A stretch of 64,000 bases of DNA, taken from assembly GCF_034661235.1 (NCBI RefSeq), contig NZ_CP141059.1, positions 2,417,501 to 2,481,500 of the forward strand. The letters run 5' to 3'. This DNA is from Nocardioides bizhenqiangii. GTDB taxonomy: Bacteria; Actinomycetota; Actinomycetes; Propionibacteriales; Nocardioidaceae. Numbering within the stretch: position 1 is the first letter of the stretch; the number at the start of each line of letters is the position of its first letter. Of this stretch, positions 43,189 through 51,263 are shown in pieces. The notes beneath the pieces are model-generated. The model saw nothing but the letters and a program-made list of their open reading frames with translations, did no database searches and was not told the origin of the DNA. Made by a program: the position numbers and the translations under genes.

Positions 43189-44154
43189 TCACCTGCGCAC
43201 CCGGATGGAACGCCACGGCCGCGGCCCGACATTCCGGTTCCCCGAGTCGTCGACGACCACCAGCGAGATGCCGTAGCTGCCCGGCGGCAGCCGTCTGGTC
43301 AGCCACCAGCCGGTCCGCGGCTCACCCGGCTTCGTCATCCTGACGACGTGGCGCTGGTAGCGACCCCAGCTGCCGTTCAGGCGGAGCCAGCGCCCGGTGG
43401 CGCGGTTGCGGATCGCGACCTTCACCTTGGCGACGGCGGTGTCGTCGTACGCCCAGCCGCTGACCTTCAGCCGGCGATCGCCGCTCACCCCGGTGATCGC
43501 TCCACCGGGGACCTCGTCCACCGGTGGGGCCGGTGGGGCCACGAAGTCGTGGGTGAGGTCCCCCTCGGTCGCGGTGAAGACGTACTCCTCGCCCCAGTCG
43601 CCGACGTTCACGTAGACCGTGTACCGCACTCCGGGGTAGAGGCGGTCGATCCGGTACCGGCCGGCGTCGTCCGCGGTGAAGTAGTCGTAGGCCCCGGCGC
43701 CGGGCACGTCCCAGACGAACATCATCTCGGCGCCGGCAGCTGGCGCTCCGTGGCCGTCGTAGACCGTGCCCGAGATGGAGCCGCGGGTGGCGTACGCCCG
43801 GAAGACGACGTCGTCGTACACGCCTGGCTGGAAGGTCCGCCACCCCGCGAACTCGCCCGAGGGAAGGATCGCCGTGACCCACGGGAAGCCCGCGGTGCAG
43901 GTGAACGAGTAGCGCCCCGCTGCATCGGTCGTCGCGAGCACGGCCGGGCTCTGGCTGTGGTCGGCCTCCGGACAGTCATCGGTGTCCGGGTCGGGGACGA
44001 CCTCGATCGTCGCGCCCTGGACCGGCTGACCGTCGTGGCCCAGCACGACGCCGCTGACGGTGACCGTGTCCACGGCGTACGTCGGCGACGCCGTGGCGCC
44101 GAGCCCGACGACGACCAGGACGACGGCAAGGCACAGCCGCTGAAATCCGAGCAT
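43189..44154 (-). CDS. secreted protein with two carboxypeptidase-regulatory-like domains
   Basis: About 321 residues. A signal peptide (RLCLAVVLVVVGLGATASPTYA) is followed by two beta-sandwich domains of the carboxypeptidase-regulatory type (VSGVVLGHDGQPVQGATIEVV and ISGTVYDGHGAPAAGAEMMF) and a C-terminal Ig-like part with VKVAIRNRATGRWLRLNGSW and GSYGISLVVVDDSGN. It is secreted or surface bound, without an anchor. ATG 44154 has GGGAG nearby; a GTG at 44160 is also in frame. The design is that of the larger protein at 13022. It lies just upstream of sufR on the same strand and runs into the operon region from its own promoter. Confidence 0.78.
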   Translation of the reverse strand: MLGFQRLCLAVVLVVVGLGATASPTYAVDTVTVSGVVLGHDGQPVQGATIEVVPDPDTDDCPEADHSQSPAVLATTDAAGRYSFTCTAGFPWVTAILPSGEFAGWRTFQPGVYDDVVFRAYATRGSISGTVYDGHGAPAAGAEMMFVWDVPGAGAYDYFTADDAGRYRIDRLYPGVRYTVYVNVGDWGEEYVFTATEGDLTHDFVAPPAPPVDEVPGGAITGVSGDRRLKVSGWAYDDTAVAKVKVAIRNRATGRWLRLNGSWGRYQRHVVRMTKPGEPRTGWWLTRRLPPGSYGISLVVVDDSGNRNVGPRPWRSIRVRR

Positions 44155-44246
44155 GTCCACTCCCTTGCGTCCGCCACAGGCGCGGCCGGACCGCTCAAGT
44201 CAACGACGCGGCCCGGCATTCAGGAGGTATTTGGCGAGCAACACGA

Positions 44247-44678
44247 TCAGATCGGATAACCAGCAGCACGGGGTCGCGTGTGCCGCAGCCAGGCGAGGCC
44301 GGCGAACGGCAGCACCAGCGGCAGGAACCCGTAGCCCTGCCCGAAGTGCGACCAGACCGTCTTGTCGGGGAACAGGTCGGTCGCGGCAAGACTGAGTGCG
44401 CCGACCGACAGCACCCCCAGCAGCTCGACGCACACGGCAACGGCAGCGAGCCGCCAGCCGGTGCGGCCGCCCAGGAGCAGCGCGGTCGTGGCGACCAGGT
44501 AGACCACGGCCGCGAACAATGAAAGTGAGTACGCCAGCGGCGCCTTGCCGGCATCGGCGCTGAGCTGGACCAGCGACCGGCCGGTGGCGGCGACCGCGAA
44601 GACGCCGTAGCCGAAGACGAGGGCGCGGCCCCACCCGACGGCCAGCGCGTTCGGCGGCTCGATGTCGACCCGGCTCAC
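44247..44678 (-). CDS. four-helix membrane protein, unknown
   Basis: 143 residues with about four hydrophobic helices (around ALVFGYGVFAVAAT, LAYSLSLFAAVVYLVATTALLL, LAAVAVCVELLGVLSVGAL and PLVLPFAGLAWL). The N-terminus MSRVDIEPPNALAVGWGRAL is polar. I do not recognise a named family. GTG 44678 overlaps the stop of the upstream membrane protein gene (GTGA), so both are made together and may form a complex. Confidence 0.72.
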   Translation of the reverse strand: MSRVDIEPPNALAVGWGRALVFGYGVFAVAATGRSLVQLSADAGKAPLAYSLSLFAAVVYLVATTALLLGGRTGWRLAAVAVCVELLGVLSVGALSLAATDLFPDKTVWSHFGQGYGFLPLVLPFAGLAWLRHTRPRAAGYPI

Positions 44679-45037
44679 GCCGCACCCGCCCAGATCGCGT
44701 CCAGCCGCACCTCGAGCGCGACGACCGTCAGCACGGCGAGCAGGACGACGGCGGTGCCGGCGCGGGTGCGCTCGGCCAGTGACCAGAACGCGCCGATCGG
44801 CAGAGCGAGGGCGACGCCGACGAGATAGCTCACGAACAGGGTCCCGTCGACGTCACGCTCGGTGTTGGCCAGGGCGACGCAACCCGCCACCAGCTGGCCG
44901 AGCAGGACCAGCTCGGTGACGCCGAGGAGCACGAACATGCTGTCCTCGGCGGCTCGGTCGCGGACCAGGTGGACGACCAGGACGATCACCGTGATCCCGC
45001 AGAGCACGAGAACCGCGCCGAGAACCCAGGGACTCAC
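44675..45037 (-). CDS. four-helix membrane protein, unknown, partner of the next gene
   Basis: 120 residues with about four hydrophobic helices (VLGAVLVLCGITVIVLVVHLV, FVLLGVTELVLLGQLVAGC, FVSYLVGVALALPIGAFW and AVVLLAVLTVVALEV) and a charged loop ANTERDVDGT. The size and four-helix layout match its coupled neighbour. GTG 45037 was chosen because TAGGCT ends 7 nt upstream; the longer frame to 45088 is upstream of that promoter. Diverges from the first coiled-coil gene (45131), separated by 93 nt. Confidence 0.72.
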   Translation of the reverse strand: MSPWVLGAVLVLCGITVIVLVVHLVRDRAAEDSMFVLLGVTELVLLGQLVAGCVALANTERDVDGTLFVSYLVGVALALPIGAFWSLAERTRAGTAVVLLAVLTVVALEVRLDAIWAGAA

Positions 45038-45044
45038 GGCAGGA

Positions 45045-45050
45045 AGCCTA
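45045..45050 (-). promoter_or_regulatory. -10 hexamer TAGGCT, leaderless start
   Basis: Minus-strand TAGGCT 7 nt before the GTG at 45037. Confidence 0.5.
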
Positions 45051-45092
45051 GTGACCGTGGAGAGGGGGTCGGTTCCCGCACCTGACAATCGG

Positions 45093-45121
45093 CTGACACG
45101 GTTGAGCGAGGGCGTTACGAT
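45093..45121 (+). promoter_or_regulatory. sigma-A-type promoter of the coiled-coil/GTPase cluster
   Basis: CTGACA (45093-45098) and TACGAT (45116-45121) are separated by 17 nt, a good housekeeping sigma spacing, and lie 9 nt before the ATG at 45131. Confidence 0.5.
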
Positions 45122-45130
45122 CCGACCACC

Positions 45131-45769
45131 ATGCCGCCTCCCGACACCGCTCCATCGGGTCCGAGCACCTCAGGTTCGCTTGCCGAGGAGCTCCGCTCGC
45201 TGTACGAGATGCGCCAGCGCGCCGAGTCCGAGATCGCCGACTCCCTGGCGACCCGCCGGGACGCGCTGAGCGAGGCGGACCAGATCGTCGCGCTCGCTCA
45301 GGAGGCGGCGATCGCCGTCCAGGAGGAAGCGGCCTCGAAGGTGTCGCTCGCCTCCGCCGAGGCGCGGGGCCGAGCCGAAGAGATCATCGCGGAGGCCACG
45401 GGAGCTGCGCGCTCGATCCTCGCCGAGGCCGAGGTGGATGCCGAGCGGATCCGAAGCGACGCATCGGCGACGTCCATACGGGCGGAGGAGCTCGAGACGT
45501 CGGCCGCCGAGCTGATCGAGACCGCACGCCGGATGGCCGAGTTCGAGCGCGAGGCGTCGGCACGCGAGACCGCCGAGCTCCGCGCGGCCGCCGTGACCCA
45601 CGTCACCGCGGAGAGCAACAGCGCCCTCGACCAGCTCGACCAGGTCGCGGCGGGGCTCAACGACGCGATCAGCGCTGCGTCGGCACGACTCTCCGACGTC
45701 CTCGCGGCGCTGTCCGGCGCACGGGAGTCGATCCCCTCAGTCGATCGCGATGAATCCGGCGAGGACTGA
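45131..45769 (+). CDS. coiled-coil protein 1 of the GTPase cluster
   Basis: 212 residues, almost entirely helical and rich in Ala/Glu/Arg, with a heptad-like pattern from about residue 15 to 170 (SLAEELRSLYEMRQRAESEI, then AEARGRAEEIIAEA). There are no cysteines and no enzyme motif. It is a paralogue of the proteins at 45794 and 46729; the block RAEsEIA..RR-AL-EAD-IV is shared with the third copy, which is also 212 residues long. Such proteins usually form filaments or scaffolds. First gene of the cluster that leads to GAP1-like and GTPase genes. Confidence 0.78.
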   Translation: MPPPDTAPSGPSTSGSLAEELRSLYEMRQRAESEIADSLATRRDALSEADQIVALAQEAAIAVQEEAASKVSLASAEARGRAEEIIAEATGAARSILAEAEVDAERIRSDASATSIRAEELETSAAELIETARRMAEFEREASARETAELRAAAVTHVTAESNSALDQLDQVAAGLNDAISAASARLSDVLAALSGARESIPSVDRDESGED

Positions 45770-45780
45770 TCCCGTGTGGG

Positions 45781-45786
45781 TAACCT
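45781..45786 (+). promoter_or_regulatory. -10 hexamer TAACCT, leaderless start
   Basis: TAACCT 7 nt before the GTG at 45794. It suggests a second promoter inside the cluster and decides the start of coiled-coil protein 2. Confidence 0.4.
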
Positions 45787-45793
45787 GGGTGCC

Positions 45794-46522
45794 GTGACCA
45801 CACCCCTGGGAGGCGGGACCGCCGACCTCGTTGCCGAGCTCCGGGCTCAGGCCGAGGCCGCGGTGGCGCGCGCTGCCGAGACCAAGGAACAGGTCGCTCG
45901 CGAAGTGGTCGAGGTCCGCGAGCAGGCGAGAGCGGTCGCGGCCGCCCTCGAGGCGGGAGCGCGCCAGTCCGCCGAGACGATCATCTCCGACGGAGAGCAG
46001 TCGGACGCCGCCGCACTCGCCGACGCACGCGCCGCAGCCGCCTCCGCGATCGCGGAGGCCGAGGCCCAGGCCGCGAGCATCCGGGTCACCGCTGCAGAGG
46101 CCGCCGACGATGCGGCAGCGGCGCTGGCTCGAGCGGAGGTACGCCGCGAATCGGCCGCCGTCCAGGCAGACGCGCTCCGGGCGACCGCGCGCCGCGAGGC
46201 TGCCTTGCACCGCCGGCAGCAGCTCGACGAGATCCACCAGACCGCGCACGGCCACCTCGATGCCACCTCCGACGTCGTCTCCGGGCTGTGTGTCGCCCTC
46301 GACGACCTCTCGACGACTCTTTCCGGGATCCCTTCCACGAACGCCGGGCTCCGCGCCGACCTCGACTCGTCGAGCCGGGCCGGGACCGATCCGGCTCCGG
46401 AGGCCTCAGCGGCACCGGACGCCGACACCACCGGCACCGACCCGGCGAACGGCGTACCTCCCCGTCACTTCGGCCGGCCGGGCGGCGCCGCGGATCGGCT
46501 GCGCCGGGTGCGCAACCGCTGA
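45794..46522 (+). CDS. coiled-coil protein 2 of the GTPase cluster
   Basis: 242 residues. Residues about 10-170 are a long Ala/Glu-rich coiled coil (RAQAEAAVARAAETKEQVA, VAAALEAGARQSAETIISDG, EAEAQAASIRVTAAEAADDA), then a Ser/Thr/Asp-rich linker and a basic tail GGAADRLRRVRNR that may bind membrane lipids or nucleic acid. Paralogue of coiled-coil proteins 1 and 3 but with a longer C-terminus. GTG 45794 is preferred by the -10 box; GTG 45776 is in frame. A hairpin terminator follows at 46542. Confidence 0.75.
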   Translation: MTTPLGGGTADLVAELRAQAEAAVARAAETKEQVAREVVEVREQARAVAAALEAGARQSAETIISDGEQSDAAALADARAAAASAIAEAEAQAASIRVTAAEAADDAAAALARAEVRRESAAVQADALRATARREAALHRRQQLDEIHQTAHGHLDATSDVVSGLCVALDDLSTTLSGIPSTNAGLRADLDSSSRAGTDPAPEASAAPDADTTGTDPANGVPPRHFGRPGGAADRLRRVRNR

Positions 46523-46541
46523 CCCACCATCCCGACGTTCA

Positions 46542-46583
46542 GGACGGCGGACCGCCCCGCCGGGAAACGGGTCCGCTCCGTCC
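46542..46583 (+). terminator. hairpin after coiled-coil gene 2
   Basis: Arms GGACGG-CGGACC (46542-46553) and GGTCCG-CT-CCGTCC (46570-46583) pair over 12 bp with a 2-nt bulge and a 16-nt loop. It is placed 20 nt after the stop, before a new promoter-like A/T-rich stretch (46597-46645) leading to coiled-coil gene 3. Confidence 0.5.
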
Positions 46584-46596
46584 ATCGGTTTCGGAT

Positions 46597-46728
46597 CTGA
46601 TAACTCGAAATTCTGTCGCCCACGACATCGTGTACAAGAATGCCGAGGTTGGGCACGCCCTTCTTCCGGCGCGGCCCGCTCCAGACGCAGCTCCACGGCA
46701 CACCTTTCATGCTCCACACGGGGGATCC
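46597..46728 (+). promoter_or_regulatory. A/T-rich leader before coiled-coil gene 3
   Basis: The gap between the hairpin and the ATG at 46729 contains the lowest-GC stretch of the cluster (around GATAACTCGAAATTCTG and GTGTACAAGAATG). TGTACAAG at 46631 could be an extended -10. GGGGGAT just before the ATG is a plausible ribosome binding site. Confidence 0.35.
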
Positions 46729-47367
46729 ATGACCACCCACACCGGCTCGGGCCCCGACCCGACCGCGCACGAGATGCGCGAGGTGTTCGACCTGAAGAGC
46801 CGCGCCGAGCAGGAGCTCGCCCAGGCAGCAGAGATCCGCAGGGCTGCTCTCACCGAGGCCGACGCGATCGTGCTGCAGGCGCAGCGGATCGCCGACGGCG
46901 TCGCCGGCGACGCCGAGACCCAGAAGACGCTCGCCGCCGCCGAGGCGAAGGGACGCGCTGAGCAGATCCTGGCGGACGCCAGCGCCCGCGCCGAGGAGAT
47001 CGCCGCCGCCGCGACACGACAGGCGGAGGAGGCGGCGGCCGATGCCGCGGCCGCTCGCGAGGACGCGGCGCGGAACAAGGCCGAGGCCGAGCAGCTGCTG
47101 GCTGAGACCCGTCGCGCGGCCGAGACCGACCGGGCCGCGGCCGAGCGTGAGTCCCGCGCACTCATCGACGCAGCAACCGCCGACGCCGCGGTGCACGCCG
47201 ACACCGCCCTCCGCGACCTCGTCTCCATCACGTCCTCACTGCGCGACTCGATGGCGGCCGCCTCGATCCGACTCGAGGACGTCCTCCAGCAGCTCGGCGA
47301 CGTGACCCAGAAGTTCGCCGACGCCCGGAACCGCGAGTCCTCGGGATCCTCCCGCTTCCGGCGATGA
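46729..47367 (+). CDS. coiled-coil protein 3 of the GTPase cluster
   Basis: 212 residues, the same length as protein 1, with a shared N-terminal block (MREVFDLKSRAEQELAQAAE, RRAALTEADAIVLQAQ) and a long Ala/Glu coiled coil (AEAKGRAEQILADASARAEE) ending in a basic tail (SSGSSRFRR). It lacks enzyme motifs. Its TGA overlaps the ATG of the GAP1-like gene (ATGA at 47364), so the two proteins are made in a fixed ratio and probably interact. Confidence 0.8.
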   Translation: MTTHTGSGPDPTAHEMREVFDLKSRAEQELAQAAEIRRAALTEADAIVLQAQRIADGVAGDAETQKTLAAAEAKGRAEQILADASARAEEIAAAATRQAEEAAADAAAAREDAARNKAEAEQLLAETRRAAETDRAAAERESRALIDAATADAAVHADTALRDLVSITSSLRDSMAAASIRLEDVLQQLGDVTQKFADARNRESSGSSRFRR

Positions 47368-49433
47368 CGGGAGTGCTCGACGTCGCCGTCTACTCGGACA
47401 CGACGGCCGACGAGTCCGTCGACGGGGTCGACGGGTTCAACTTCCGGGCGCTCAGCGCGGGCATCACGGTCGAGGATCGCCGGCGCATCCGCGAGGAGCT
47501 GCTCCACCGGGTGCACCCCACGTGGGACCACGACCACGACGAGCTGGCCCATCCCCCGACCTGCGCCTACAGCCGCCACGGCGGCCGGCACTACCTCGCC
47601 CGGGGCCACTCGACGGGGCTCACGCTCAGCGGACGCTCGGGCAACGTGGTCACCCAGGTCGTGGTGACCGACGACATCGTCGACTTCGGGGGCTACCGCC
47701 CAGCACAGCTCTACGCAGCGTCCGCGTGGAGCCTCGCGGCGACGCCGAGTGGTGAGCTCGAGCCCTGGCCCGTCCCGTCGGCGGTCCGTCCCGACTTCGA
47801 GGCCGAGGCACTCCGGGTGATGCTGAGCCACGACCCGTGGGCCGTCCGCGTCCTCCCCCGCTACCTGACCATGCTCGAGGCCGCCGCCAGCGATGTTCCT
47901 CGGCGGGTGGTGCTCATCCACCGCGACCTGGACGTCGTGATGCGGTGGATCGCGGCGGGTTCGCTCCTGCTGGACGACGAGAGCACGGCGAGGCTGACGT
48001 TCCGCGCCCTCGTGGACGACCCGTCGCGCACCGACGCCGCCGTCGTCGGCCTCAGCCCCGAGTTCGAGCTCGAACCCGTCGTCGGCGCCCGCGTGGTCGA
48101 CCTCGAGCGGCGGACGGTCAGCGACGTCCAGCCCAGTGACAGCAGTCTGGCGCGGGTCGCCGCGCTCCTCGACGGGGCGTCGGCGGCGGAGCGGCCGGCG
48201 TTCGCTCTCGCGGCCCGCTGGGAGGCGGCTGCCGGACCCGAGCTCGCCGCACGAGCCGCGTCCGCGCTGCACGGCGCCATCCCGACCGCCGATGCCTGGA
48301 CGCTCGCCCTGGAGCTGCTCGAAGCGCTCGACGACGCCGGCGCCACCGACGCGCTGCTGCGCCCGGAGCCCTCGATCATCGACGCGCTGGCGGACTGGTC
48401 GCCGAGCACGCCCGACGAGATCACGGCAGCACGGGACACCCGCGACCGGATGCGGACCATCGGTGCGACGGACATCGCCGCGGTGCTCGACCGAGTCTCA
48501 CGAGACGGGCTGCAGCGACTGGTGAGCCGGCTCGCCGGAGACCTCGACGCCCACGAACGGGCCGCCGAGCTGTCCGTGGTCAACGGCTCGTGGGACTGGC
48601 TGGCCGACGAGCCCGACGCCGCGGCCGTCCACCCCTGGCTCGCCGCCGCCGCCGTCGGGCGGCTGCCGCGCGAGCAGCGCGCCGACGCTCTGGCACACGT
48701 CAGGCTCAGGACCAGGACCTGGCCGATCGCGATCGGTCGCCCCATCCTGCCCCGCGACAACCTGCTGGTCGCGGCGTGGTTGCGGCACCAGGGCCTCGAC
48801 GTCCGGCTGGCCGCTGTGGTCCGCAACGCCGTGGTGGCGCTCCGCAACGGTCAGGGGTCGAGCAACCCGTCGTACGACGAGCTCCTCGACGCCGTGCTGC
48901 ACGCGCCCTACTGGGGCTCGGACTTCCCCGACGAGGAACTGGCCGAGCTGGCGATGGACTATGCCGCCGTCCACGAGCGGATCGAGGCGGCGCGCGCCCG
49001 GGTGCAGGACCGGGCCAATCCCGCACTCAAGCCGCTGCTCGGCGACCTGGCTGACTGGGGGCCGGCCGTCGCTCCCCACCTCGGCGCCTGCCTGATCGAC
49101 GCGGTCGACGCCCGCGCGGTCGAGTACGTCGCGGGCGAAGCCGGGAGCTGGGCGGGCGAGGGCGTGCGGACCGCGCTCCGGAGCCGGTTCGCGACCGACG
49201 GGAAGTCCGACGTCGTGCTGCGCGCCGTCAAGGTGGCCGACAGCCCGCATCCCTCGATGGCGACCGGCGCGCTGGAATTCCTGACCGAAGACGTGAAGTC
49301 GACAACGCTGACCCGGATCCGCGGAGAATGGGAGCGTCCGGAGCGGGACCGACTGGATGCCCTGCTCCGCTCCGCCGGCCCCGAACGGCGGCGGGGCCGC
49401 GGCGGACGGTTCGGCAAAGCCAAGGGAGCCTGA
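47364..49433 (+). CDS. GAP1-like GTPase-associated protein
   Basis: 689 residues. The N-terminus (VYSDTTADESVDGVDGFNFRALSAGI) fits the GAP1 N-terminal domain, a family I recall from predicted conflict systems in which it accompanies a double-GTPase. The middle and C-terminal parts are alpha-helical with repeated helix-turn-helix-like units (for example LALELLEALDDAGATDALL) and no catalytic motif. It is coupled to coiled-coil protein 3 by ATGA and sits 1 nt before the GTPase gene at 49435. Role: proposed adaptor or regulator of the GTPase; this is inference. Confidence 0.75.
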   Translation: MTGVLDVAVYSDTTADESVDGVDGFNFRALSAGITVEDRRRIREELLHRVHPTWDHDHDELAHPPTCAYSRHGGRHYLARGHSTGLTLSGRSGNVVTQVVVTDDIVDFGGYRPAQLYAASAWSLAATPSGELEPWPVPSAVRPDFEAEALRVMLSHDPWAVRVLPRYLTMLEAAASDVPRRVVLIHRDLDVVMRWIAAGSLLLDDESTARLTFRALVDDPSRTDAAVVGLSPEFELEPVVGARVVDLERRTVSDVQPSDSSLARVAALLDGASAAERPAFALAARWEAAAGPELAARAASALHGAIPTADAWTLALELLEALDDAGATDALLRPEPSIIDALADWSPSTPDEITAARDTRDRMRTIGATDIAAVLDRVSRDGLQRLVSRLAGDLDAHERAAELSVVNGSWDWLADEPDAAAVHPWLAAAAVGRLPREQRADALAHVRLRTRTWPIAIGRPILPRDNLLVAAWLRHQGLDVRLAAVVRNAVVALRNGQGSSNPSYDELLDAVLHAPYWGSDFPDEELAELAMDYAAVHERIEAARARVQDRANPALKPLLGDLADWGPAVAPHLGACLIDAVDARAVEYVAGEAGSWAGEGVRTALRSRFATDGKSDVVLRAVKVADSPHPSMATGALEFLTEDVKSTTLTRIRGEWERPERDRLDALLRSAGPERRRGRGGRFGKAKGA

Positions 49434-49434
49434 A

Positions 49435-51021
49435 GTGCTGTTCGCAAGTATCGCGGCCTGGTGGGCGGCCTCGGCGATCATCGCCGGTGCTGCCGGCGCC
49501 GTCGTTGGGGTCGTCGTTCCCGCGCTCTGCTACACCGGCCGGCTCTCCCGTCCTGACATCACCACCCCGGACGCCGTTGCCGACGGCAGGGTCCTCCAGA
49601 CCTCCCACGGCGCGCACAGCCGGTTCGGCTGGGACCGCGCGTGGCCGCTCTACCTGCCGCACCAGGGCCTGCGCGACGCGGCAGCGGTCCGCTCTGGCGC
49701 TCAGGACCTGGGCACGCGCACGATCGCATTCGCACGGTCGCTGTGGTGGCGTCCGGGTGAGGGCGCGGTGCGCACCGCCGTCTCGGTCGTCACCGCCGTG
49801 CTCTGGGTGATCGTGGTCCTGCCGGCGCTGGTGGGTGCCCTCGTCGGCCTCGTGGTCTCGGTCGGCGCCTGGCACCTGGTGATCGCCGTGGCGGGTGGAG
49901 CGCTTGCCGTCGCGCAGGCCGCGACGATCGGGGCCCGCCGGACGATCGAGGCCACCCTGCGGACGCAGCGCCGGACCACCTCACGGTGCCCGCGTTGCTA
50001 TGCGGTCGATCACACCCCGAGCTACCTGTGCACCAACACGGGGTGCCTGGTGATCCACCGCGACCTGAGCCCGGGGCCGCTCGGGGTGTTCCACCGGCGG
50101 TGCTCCTGCCAGGCGATCATCCCGGCCACCGTCCGGGCGGGGGGCCAGCACCTGGTCGCCGTCTGCCCGACCTGCCGGCGCGAGCTGCCCAGGGGCAGCG
50201 GCACCCGCCAGGTGATGTTCCTGCCGGTCATCGGCGCCGTCGCCTCCGGCAAGACCCAGTTCCTTTCCGCGGCGGTCATCAGCATCGCCGACCGGGTCAA
50301 GGCCCACCACGGTGAGTTCACGGCGATCTCACCGACGTCGCGCGCCTTCCTCAAGGCCGCCGAGGCCGCCGTCACGACCGGTCGGCGCGTCGCGAAGACT
50401 CCGTGGGACGACCGTCCCGAGGGGCTGCCGTTCCGGCTGACCCAGGGCACCGTCGACAAGGAGGTGCAGCTGATGGACGCCGCCGGCGAGGCGTTCGCCG
50501 ACGAGGACCGGTCTCGTGCGCTGGTCTACTTCGACACCTCCGACGTCATCCTGCTCATGCTCGACCCACTCGCCCTGCCCAAGGTGATGCCCCTCTACGA
50601 CGCCTCCGATCTCGCGGGATCGGTGTCCGTCGCCGACGGCGACCCGACCCGGGCCTACCGCAGCGTGGTCCAGCGGCTGAAGGCCGAGCAGGTCGACCTG
50701 ACCGGCAAGCACCTCGGCGTCGTGGTGAGCAAGGCCGACATCGTCCACGAGCTCATGGGCGAGGACGTCCTCGACGCGGCTGACGGCGGCGCCGTGCGCC
50801 GCTGGCTGTCCAACCGTGGCCTCGACGACTTCGTGGCGACCATCGAGAGCGACTTCGGCACCGTCGGCTACTTCGCCGTCGACAGCTACAGCCAGCGCGA
50901 CCAGGACGATCCGTTGCACCCGTTCAACGTCCTCGACTGGGCATTCCACGAAGCCGGCTTCTGGGTCGAGGCGATGGCGCGACCGGACGCCGACAACGAG
51001 CTGGAAGGGGCTCTCAAGTGA
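49435..51021 (+). CDS. zinc-ribbon membrane GTPase (double-GTPase/TRAFAC type)
   Basis: 528 residues. N-terminal helix 9-32 and a pair of hydrophobic helices around residues 115-165 anchor it; a cysteine-rich zinc-ribbon region follows (CPRC at 185, CTNTGC at 199, CSC at 223, CPTC at 244). The C-terminal NTPase has Walker A GAVASGKTQF (267-276), Walker B-like LMDAAGE (346-352) and the guanine-type motif VSKAD (431-435), a variant of NKxD. This matches the DO-GTPase2 type of TRAFAC proteins that pair with GAP1. GTG 49435 is 1 nt after the GAP1 stop; its own stop overlaps the next small gene. Confidence 0.78.
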   Translation: MLFASIAAWWAASAIIAGAAGAVVGVVVPALCYTGRLSRPDITTPDAVADGRVLQTSHGAHSRFGWDRAWPLYLPHQGLRDAAAVRSGAQDLGTRTIAFARSLWWRPGEGAVRTAVSVVTAVLWVIVVLPALVGALVGLVVSVGAWHLVIAVAGGALAVAQAATIGARRTIEATLRTQRRTTSRCPRCYAVDHTPSYLCTNTGCLVIHRDLSPGPLGVFHRRCSCQAIIPATVRAGGQHLVAVCPTCRRELPRGSGTRQVMFLPVIGAVASGKTQFLSAAVISIADRVKAHHGEFTAISPTSRAFLKAAEAAVTTGRRVAKTPWDDRPEGLPFRLTQGTVDKEVQLMDAAGEAFADEDRSRALVYFDTSDVILLMLDPLALPKVMPLYDASDLAGSVSVADGDPTRAYRSVVQRLKAEQVDLTGKHLGVVVSKADIVHELMGEDVLDAADGGAVRRWLSNRGLDDFVATIESDFGTVGYFAVDSYSQRDQDDPLHPFNVLDWAFHEAGFWVEAMARPDADNELEGALK

Positions 51022-51185
51022 GCACTCCTCGGGACGACGTGCCTCCGCACTACCGTGCGCTCCGGGTCCTGTGGACGGTGCTGCAGGTCGGGCTGCTGCT
51101 GGTCCTGTTCGCGCTGGTGTTCCAGGCCGTCCCGCCCGGTGAGCTGATCGGCGACGTGACCGACTGGGCCCGCGATCTGCTCTGA
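51018..51185 (+). CDS. 55-residue single-pass membrane protein
   Basis: A small gene read from GTG 51018, which overlaps the GTPase stop (GTGA), to TGA 51183-51185. The protein begins MSTPRDDVPPHYRALRV, has one hydrophobic helix (VGLLLVLFALVFQAV) and ends GDVTDWARDLL. Overlap coupling and constant position say it belongs to the GTPase; it may anchor or regulate it in the membrane. No family is recognised. Confidence 0.65.
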   Translation: MSTPRDDVPPHYRALRVLWTVLQVGLLLVLFALVFQAVPPGELIGDVTDWARDLL

Positions 51186-51250
51186 CCCACCCGGCCGACG
51201 ACGTCGTTCCACGGCTCCGGGGGCGGTCCGGGAGCAACCGGCCCGCTCCG

Positions 51251-51256
51251 TAGACT
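51251..51256 (+). promoter_or_regulatory. -10 hexamer TAGACT, leaderless start
   Basis: TAGACT 7 nt before the GTG at 51264 of the ABC ATPase gene. Confidence 0.5.
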
Positions 51257-51263
51257 GACGCCC

